Shown in pieces: positions 58,011 to 64,000 of a stretch of DNA of 64,000 nt. Below the pieces are notes generated by a model, which saw only the letters and a list, made by a program, of their open reading frames with translations, searched no databases and had not been told where the DNA came from. Position 1 is the stretch's first letter, and every line of letters starts with the position of its first letter. Source of the DNA: Monoplex corrugatus (taxonomy: Eukaryota; Mollusca; Gastropoda; Littorinimorpha; Ranellidae); NCBI GenBank assembly GCA_030674185.1, contig JAPXFY010000086.1:25001-89000 (forward strand). Reading direction: 5' to 3'. The translations under genes and the position numbers were made by a program.

Positions 58011-58039
58011 TTATTTTCCTATAAATTATTTTCACCCCA

Positions 58040-58564
58040 ACACAAATAGGTCAGTGGGGCTTGAACATCTCTTGGAAGGGGTGAGGGTGGAGGTCATCCT
58101 ACTTTATTGTGCTTTATTGTGTCTCATTTCTCTGTTTTTGTTAAAGAAATATATCAGTAATTAAATATCAAAATTAAATTTGAAATGTATAAGGTATATC
58201 GTAAATAAAACATTCATCGATGCAGTTCATTTGATGTACAAATCTCAAGGTCTCCTCAGCATGTAGAGTGGATGTGCAGGTTTACAGCGTCTTCTGCAGT
58301 TATTTGGATTTCCATCACACAGCATGTGAAGACTTGAGTGCTGACACCTTGTCCATCAAACCGATACAGATGTGATGCATAACTTAAATTCAACATTTGT
58401 GTGCGTGTGCTGGTTTAGTTTTCATGATTTTTATGAATAGCATTTCTTTGGTTTGTTTTCCAGTTTTGTTTTTGTTTTGTTTGTGTAAGTGTTGTGGTGC
58501 TATTGTGAATAAAAACTCTGAAAAATGCAGACTGTGTCTCACGTGTTGTCTTGATATTTTGTAT
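58040..58564. other. Non-coding stretch, no gene seen
   Basis: Duplicate of 35051-35579. Nothing recognised. Confidence 0.4.
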
Positions 58565-58834
58565 GCGAGTTTCTCCCTCTGTGGGGATGCTGGGGGCTCC
58601 TTCAGTATAAATAGTGTGCCCACCTTCTGGACATTCTGTGCTAGAAATGTCCTCTGTCACTCTCTCTGTTTCTGCCTTGTTCTTTTGCTTTCTGTCATTT
58701 CTTCGTATCATTTTCAACCTTGCTGATCCATTCACCTGCATGTGTTCAACAAAGCCTTACATACTTTCTCTTAGGATTGACAATTGGATCGATAACTGGA
58801 TACATGTATTAGGTGCATTTTTGGCTCTAGGGAT
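58565..58834 (+). repeat. Dispersed repeat DR1, 5' part, right copy
   Basis: Same marks as 35580-35841 (TGTGGGGATGCTGGGGGCTC, TTTTTGGCTCTAGGGATGCG). Confidence 0.75.
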
Positions 58835-58843
58835 GCGAGATAT

Positions 58844-59159
58844 CATCATCAAGTGCCCTGCCGCGTGGCGTTGGCGATCATGGCCCTCCATATGTATCTA
58901 TCCCTTGCTGCCGCAAGCACATCTTCCACCCTCTCTGTCCTCAGACACCCTGCAAGTCCGTCCAATATTTTCTGCCTGGGTCTACCTGGTGTTCTATTTC
59001 CCTCCACCTTTCTTGTTTTGACCAAGTGCTCTAATTCCCCTTTCCTCATAAAATGGCCTATGAATGTTGCCTGTCTTTTCCTAATCTTCCTAATGAATTA
59101 TCTTCTTGAGTTGCATCCATCAAGACTATCTTGTTTGTTTTCTTTGCTGTCCATGGAAC
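58844..59159 (-). mobile_element. RTE-like LINE 3' fragment with TSD, right copy
   Basis: Partner of 35851-36170. GCGAGATAT at 58835-58843, and GTGAGATAT after the element, one base changed. The minus strand still reads MRKGELEHLVKTRKVEGNRT and GRPRQKILDGLAGCL. Confidence 0.88.
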
Positions 59160-59179
59160 GTGAGATATGCTGAAGCCAT

Positions 59180-59332
59180 TTCCAGAAGGTGGGGATACTA
59201 TTTATACTGAAAGAACCCCTGGCATCCCTACAGAAGATGGGGATATTATTTATACTGAAAGAACCCCTGGCATGCCTACAGAAGGTGGGGATATTATTTA
59301 TACTGAAAGAACCCCTGGCATCCCTACAGGGG
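59180..59332 (+). repeat. ~50-bp DR1-derived minisatellite, three units
   Basis: AGAAGGTGGGGATACTATTT, ATACTGAAAGAACCCCTGGC. The left copy has about six units. Confidence 0.9.
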
Positions 59333-59829
59333 TGACATCTGGCTGGATGGGGTTGGGCATTTTAAGGAGGAATTGTCAGGTAGTGGGTTCCACCTGTTGT
59401 CTAGAGTGCAACATCTGTCTCTGCTTCCACAAGAACAGAAACTGCTTCCTGGGGTTCCACACCATCACCTGGACTGTTACCATAACCATGACAGTATCAT
59501 CTCCATCTCCATAGTGACAGACTTTCCTTTCCTTTTTTTACTATTTTTTGTATTTTTTATTTTTTGGCGGAAGTATGGAGGGGGTGGGGTAAATTCTTCG
59601 TGATTTAGACTTGGTACAATACCCCTAGTTTTTTGTTTTTGTTTGTTTGTTTATTTATTTGGTCCCATTTTCAATGCCATTTTAATGGCCACAGAAGCTG
59701 GAACAGTTTTTCACAACGCAGTGATGATGATGTCGTTGAGGATGATAATCATGATGCTATGGAGTTCCATCTAGGATTGAGACTGCGTGACAGGGCTGTA
59801 CTCTACGAATACTATCATAATATATCCTG
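59333..59829. other. Non-coding stretch, no gene seen
   Basis: Duplicate of 36479-36960, without the doubled AGGATTGAGACTATGT segment. Confidence 0.4.
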
Positions 59830-60097
59830 GCGTCGACCAGGCCTGAGAGATACAGATACCTACAGGTGCTCGTCAGAAAATTTTAGCAACACCCTCAATG
59901 ACACATCCGTGAAGTGGATGAGACTCGACTGTGTGGTCCCAGTCTTCCCAATGAACCCATAGCACGCCCAACTCTGGGTAAAAGCTGGTTAGAGCCGAAA
60001 AATCCCACAATGATTTTGAAAGGGACTGATGGCGATTGGAACCCACAACCTTCTAGTCGGTAGTCCGTAGCGCTAACCACTACACCACAGCGACTGG
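59830..60097 (-). mobile_element. tRNA-derived SINE-A, minus strand, right copy
   Basis: Same element as 36961-37243. The B box on the minus strand is GTGGGTTCCAATCGCC here, so it is mutated relative to the left copy. Confidence 0.72.
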
Positions 60098-60309
60098 TTA
60101 TATCCCTGGAACTTAACAAGGACTTATCAGCAACAGCAATTGTACAATGACTTTTCTTCTTCTTTCCCTTGGTTACCGCCTTCATCATAGCGAAGATTCT
60201 GTAGACTATAAGGTGGGTCTGCGTGCAGTCTTAAGTTTCCTGAGGTAGAGTTTGCTGGGTCGGGGGGTGTTGGGGGGTGGGGACAGGGGGGAGGGGTGTG
60301 GGATCAAAT

Positions 60310-60672
60310 TTGAGATTTGAAGCCTTCCAGGGTTGGGGCTGAGGGCAACCTCAGCAGGAGGGCTATTCCAGTCGGTTACGGTCCTGGGGAAGAAAGACTT
60401 TTGTCTGTATAGCGTCCTGCAGTTGGAAAGGTGGTACGTTGCTGGGTGCGACCGTCGGTTCCTTTGGATGCAGAAGGATTTTGAGAGGGTTTGTGGCACG
60501 TGTTGATGATGAGGCTTCCATTGTGGAACTTATAGAAGTTTGTCAGCCTCGCCTTTCTCCTTCGCTCTGTGAGGGGGGACCACTGGAGAGTCTCCAGCAT
60601 GTCTTGAAAATTGGACGTTTTCCGGTGTCGATGGGTGACCCAATGACCGATATATTGGGACTCTATTCAAGA
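60310..60672 (-). mobile_element. Non-LTR retrotransposon C-terminal fragment, right copy
   Basis: Partner of 37450-37822, broken by an indel near 60455-60465. RRRKARLTNFYKFHNGSLII and SFFPRTVTDWNSPPAEVALS are readable in different frames. Confidence 0.72.
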
Positions 60673-60861
60673 CCTACTGTGTCACATGTGGTATATTACC
60701 TAATTTGGGCGCCTTTTTTTTAAAGATTTATATGAAATTTGATTTGGCAACCACTTCTTACTTTACTTTGGTGTTATTTGATCCAAAAAAATTTTTTGGA
60801 ATAGTTTTTTGTCCATTGGCAGGTTCTCGAGGGTTTTAAATGTTAATTTAATTTAATGAGT

Positions 60862-60916
60862 GTGCATGTGTGTGAGTGAGTGTGTGTGAGTGAGTGAGTG
60901 TGTGTATGTGTGTGTG

Positions 60917-60982
<66 letters not shown>

Positions 60983-61147
60983 CAGTGTCGGCATTAGTGT
61001 GTGTGTGTATGCATCCACATGCATTTGTGTGTGTGTGTGTGTGTGTGTATGCAGTGTCGGCATTAGTGTGTGTGTGTGCGAGAGTGTCTGTGTGTGTATG
61101 CATCCACATGCATTCGCGCGCGCGCGTGCGTGTGTGTGTGTATGTAT
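60862..61147. repeat. (TG)n / (GTGC)n / (CG)n tract, right copy
   Basis: Same TATGCAGTGTCGGCATTAGT spacers as at 38.1 kb. GCGTGCGTGCGTGCGTGCGT is added at about 60920-60950, and the pure CG run is shorter. Confidence 0.95.
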
Positions 61148-61444
61148 GCAAGTGCATTTCTGTGACATGTCAACTGTTCTTACCAACAAAGAACAGATCA
61201 CACATTTACACAGATACACAGTGTTACATGCGCACAATCTCTTTTAATTACTCAAACAAACACACAGACTCTGTCCACATTTCACTCTCCACCCCATCTC
61301 CTGCACTACAAAAAGTGAGGGGAGGTAACCAACTCACTGGTTTTTAATATTCAATTTATTTCACAAAAACAATGAAGGCAACATTTATACACTACATTTT
61401 CACAAAACCTAAACTGATATATACAAAATATAAAATTATACATT

Positions 61445-61590
61445 AAACTATCCACCATGGTGTAGTAACCAGTTAGTGCCACAGACTATGACTGGAAAGT
61501 TGTGGATTCGAATCCCCATCAGTCCCTTCAAAAATAGTTCAGGGATTTTTCAGCTTCAGCTGACTCCTTCCCAGAGTTGAGCACGCTACG
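61445..61590 (+). mobile_element. tRNA-derived SINE-A, plus strand, right copy
   Basis: Identical in outline to 38597-38745, with GTGGATTCGAATCCCCATCA intact. Confidence 0.75.
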
Positions 61591-61664
61591 GGTGACTAAG
61601 ATTACAAGCTGTGTTCCTTTCAAATTACACATCAACGTCAAGCTGATCAAATACTTGAAGCGTA

Positions 61665-61668
<4 letters not shown>

Positions 61669-61737
<69 letters not shown>
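61669..61737. repeat. (CA)n microsatellite, right copy
   Basis: About 34 CA units followed by GACTCTCTCTCTC. Partner of 38824-38892. Confidence 0.98.
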
Positions 61738-61739
<2 letters not shown>

Positions 61740-62090
61740 TCTCTCTCTCTCCTGTTTATAAAGAAAAAGGGGAAGAAAGACAGACAGACAAGACAGACTT
61801 CAATAATGTAGATGAATACAGTCACCAGAACTGCTTATTCTTATTGTTGTTTAACTCGATGACGACGCTCCTCAGCTATCCACGTCTTGACTGTGATATT
61901 ATGGGTTTTTTCACCAAGACTACATGTATACTATAATAAAGGAGATTATGCTGACAGCAGAGTTTAACCTACGACCTTTTAAAACATATACAACCGGATA
62001 GGTTTATTGTCGTTGGATATTCTCCAAAAGTTTTTAAAAAGTACCAAAAACTGTGCGTCTCAAGAGTTTCAGCAGCCATTTTAGGGTGCG
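61740..62090. other. Non-coding stretch, no gene seen
   Basis: Duplicate of 38893-39250. Confidence 0.4.
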
Positions 62091-62094
62091 TCTC

Positions 62095-62265
62095 CAAAGA
62101 GTTAAAGCCCCATCGACTGTGTAGAGCCAAATCGGGGCTATAACCGCTTCAAATCGTACAAAACTTCAACAGGAAAAAAAAAGAAAAGAAAAGAAAATTA
62201 AGTATGCATATCAAAATTGCACACATAATCTAAGGACATGCCCCTGGTATCATTCAGTCCAATTT
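62095..62265 (-). repeat. Dispersed repeat DR1, minus strand, right copy
   Basis: Partner of 39255-39425 (GAGCCAAATCGGGGCTATAA, GGACATGCCCCTGGTATCAT). Confidence 0.7.
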
Positions 62266-62469
62266 ATAAATGTGCATGTGTGTGCATGTGTGTGCATCTA
62301 TAAATGAGTATATTCATGTATGTTTATGTTTACTTTCTTAAGTGTGTGTCTCAAAGACTGAATTTATTTATCAGGTGATCTATACACTTTTCTTCCGTAC
62401 ATATTTTTAAGTCTACCATCACTACCACCCATCTGTAATTTCATGCTATGATCTGTTTTGTCGCACTGA

Positions 62470-62640
62470 CACTTTGACCCCCACACCCTATCCACCAACT
62501 GCAAAAACTTAACCCTTTGAATCCCTCACCCTATCCACCAGCTTCCTGGGTGAGGGAGTCAAAGGTAAGTTTTTGTATTGCTAGCATGATTGGTAATGCA
62601 GGATGCTGGTGGACAGGCTGCGGGGGTCAAGGGGTTAATA
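62470..62640. repeat. Palindromic TTAACCCTTTGA-type element, right copy
   Basis: Partner of 39905-40078; here GCTGCGGGGGTCAAGGGGTT without the extra GGCC insertion. Confidence 0.65.
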
Positions 62641-62644
62641 ATAT

Positions 62645-63250
62645 GTGACCTCCCACCACGAAATCAGTCTTAACTCACAGTCAGTCGAACAGCACTAGGA
62701 GCTGAAAAGGTGACTGAGGGTCCATCTGGGGTGTTTTGACTTTTTCTCAAAATTGATTTCTGTGGACTATAATCTACCCTCACAGAAATTTTTTTTCTCA
62801 GAAAAATATAATTAATCAATTAAAAATGGTATTTTAATGCACTGATCGTGCAGAAAGAACGCATGTTCTTACCAAAAGTACTTATTTTTTGTCTCATATT
62901 GCGAACCGTAACATGTACAGGACCCCCACACGTAATATACTTCCAGAAAGCTCTTTGGTGCACCTTTCGGATAATGACAGCTAAAATTAGAAACAAACTG
63001 ATTCAAAGCCACCAAATAAAGAAATCTACAGAAAATGTGGAGGAGAGTACATAAAAACTTTAGAGGCCGTTTCCTCAAAATGGCCGTCACACAACTTGAT
63101 GACTTTAAACATACATAACGTCTACATTTCTTTGAGTACAAGCTTTATTCAAGTACCAAAAAAATCAGGAGAATGTACATTTTCCAGTAATATGTATATA
63201 TCAAAATACCCAAAATGTTAGTTAAGACTGATTTCATGCTGGGAGGTCAC
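62645..63250 (+). mobile_element. TIR element M1, copy 5 (duplicate of copy 3)
   Basis: GTGACCTCCCACCACGAAAT and the complement of ATTTCATGCTGGGAGGTCAC. Flank ATAT on the left and GTAT on the right. Confidence 0.82.
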
Positions 63251-63575
63251 GTATGTGACAATAGGTTTATGTATCAGAGTGCGTTTATCCTGCGTTAATG
63301 TTGTGACAAGGCAACCCTTCCCTCTCCAAACACCCCCCCCCCCCCTTTTTTTTTTTTTATCTACATAAACTGCAATGAGCATTTTTTGACATGGATTCTT
63401 TATTCTAAACAAATGGAACTATTATTGTTGTTATCATCATTATTACAGTCATATCCACAGTCTCTTCATTTACAAAGTTGCGGATATGCTCTCAAAATGC
63501 AGGCAAACATTAGTGCTTGGGAGCACACGCTCGTTATCACACGCACAAGTAACTGCCCAGTTAATTTGAGAAACC
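63251..63575. other. Non-coding stretch, no gene seen
   Basis: Duplicate of 40688-41010, with C- and T-runs at about 63332-63357. Confidence 0.4.
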
Positions 63576-63584
63576 TGATTATAT

Positions 63585-64000
63585 GAACAATACACAATGC
63601 GTATGTGAAACTTCCAAACAAAACAAAAACAATGAAAAAATCATGGAACATATGAACACTAGACAATGAGTATGTGAAACTTGCAAACAAAAACAAACAA
63701 ATAAAAACAATGAAAAATTCATGGAATATATGAACACTAGACAATGCATATGTGAAACTTTCAAACAAAACAAAGAAACAAAAACAATGAAAAAATCATG
63801 ACAGATGAACACTAGACAATGCGTATGTGAAACTTGCAAACAAAAACAAACAAATAAAAACAATGAAAAAAATTCATGGAATATATGAACACTACACAAT
63901 GTGTTACCTGAAACTTACAAACAAAACAAACAAAAATGACGAAAAAATCATGGAACATAAAAACACTAGAAAATACGTATGTGAAACTTGCAAACAAAAT
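63585..64000 (+). repeat. ~65-80 bp minisatellite, right copy, reaches the window end
   Basis: Same units as 41020-41437 (GAACACTAGACAATGCGTAT). The final T matches the first base of the LINE tail opposite. Confidence 0.9.

Noticed and set aside
54767..58024. Plus-strand frames with a 35-residue repeat (ITDRNNVQQICLLF)
   Set aside because: The unit is a 105-bp minisatellite, divisible by three. Indels break the frame at several places, and the unexpanded duplicate has no equivalent protein.

Overview
This is a eukaryotic window, almost certainly from an invertebrate. It shows spliced coding sequence with GT/AG introns, many 5'-truncated non-LTR retrotransposons (RTE-like and CR1/L2-like), tRNA-derived SINEs, a terminal-inverted-repeat (TIR) element family, and very abundant mini- and microsatellites. 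There are no prokaryotic operons and no CRISPR array. The repeat style suggests a lophotrochozoan, perhaps a gastropod mollusc. That placement is inference from general resemblance only.

1-21.6 kb: the 3' end of one real protein-coding gene, on the + strand. It is an SLC17-family (sialin/vesicular glutamate transporter-type) solute carrier, recognised by the HLDIAP motif and by the last-exon pattern EWQIIFYLAAGIY...ASGDRQQWA. Two exons are visible (about 73-302 and 21444-21602), separated by a 21.1-kb phase-0 intron. The intron holds an RTE insertion flanked by a 48-bp imperfect duplication of the exon end and splice donor, an older RTE relic, and about 15.7 kb of a 40-44 bp satellite. The satellite contains three virtually identical copies of one truncated LINE 3' end. 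The last codons plus 3' flank of the gene are tandemly triplicated, and a TIR element sits inside the third unit.

21.8-30.4 kb: intergenic repeats. These include a 2.5-kb array of a ~76-bp unit in which most units carry the palindrome TGACGTCA, a ~340-bp foldback element, RTE fragments, a (CT)n tract and a second TIR element.

30.4-64.0 kb: a large direct duplication. 30437-41437 corresponds to 49993-64000 and the match runs off the right edge. If tandem, the spacing is 19,556 bp at the left breakpoint. The two copies share every nested insertion, but minisatellites have expanded differently in each; a 105-bp unit has grown from about two copies to about thirty in the right copy. Between the copies (41.4-50.0 kb) lie two CR1/L2-like LINEs with recognisable reverse transcriptase, a tRNA-Lys-like gene whose anticodon reads CUA, SINEs, and a 1.5-kb 18/20-bp minisatellite that abuts the right duplication breakpoint.

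No other host protein-coding gene could be supported. Long open frames in the satellites are consequences of repeat periodicity.
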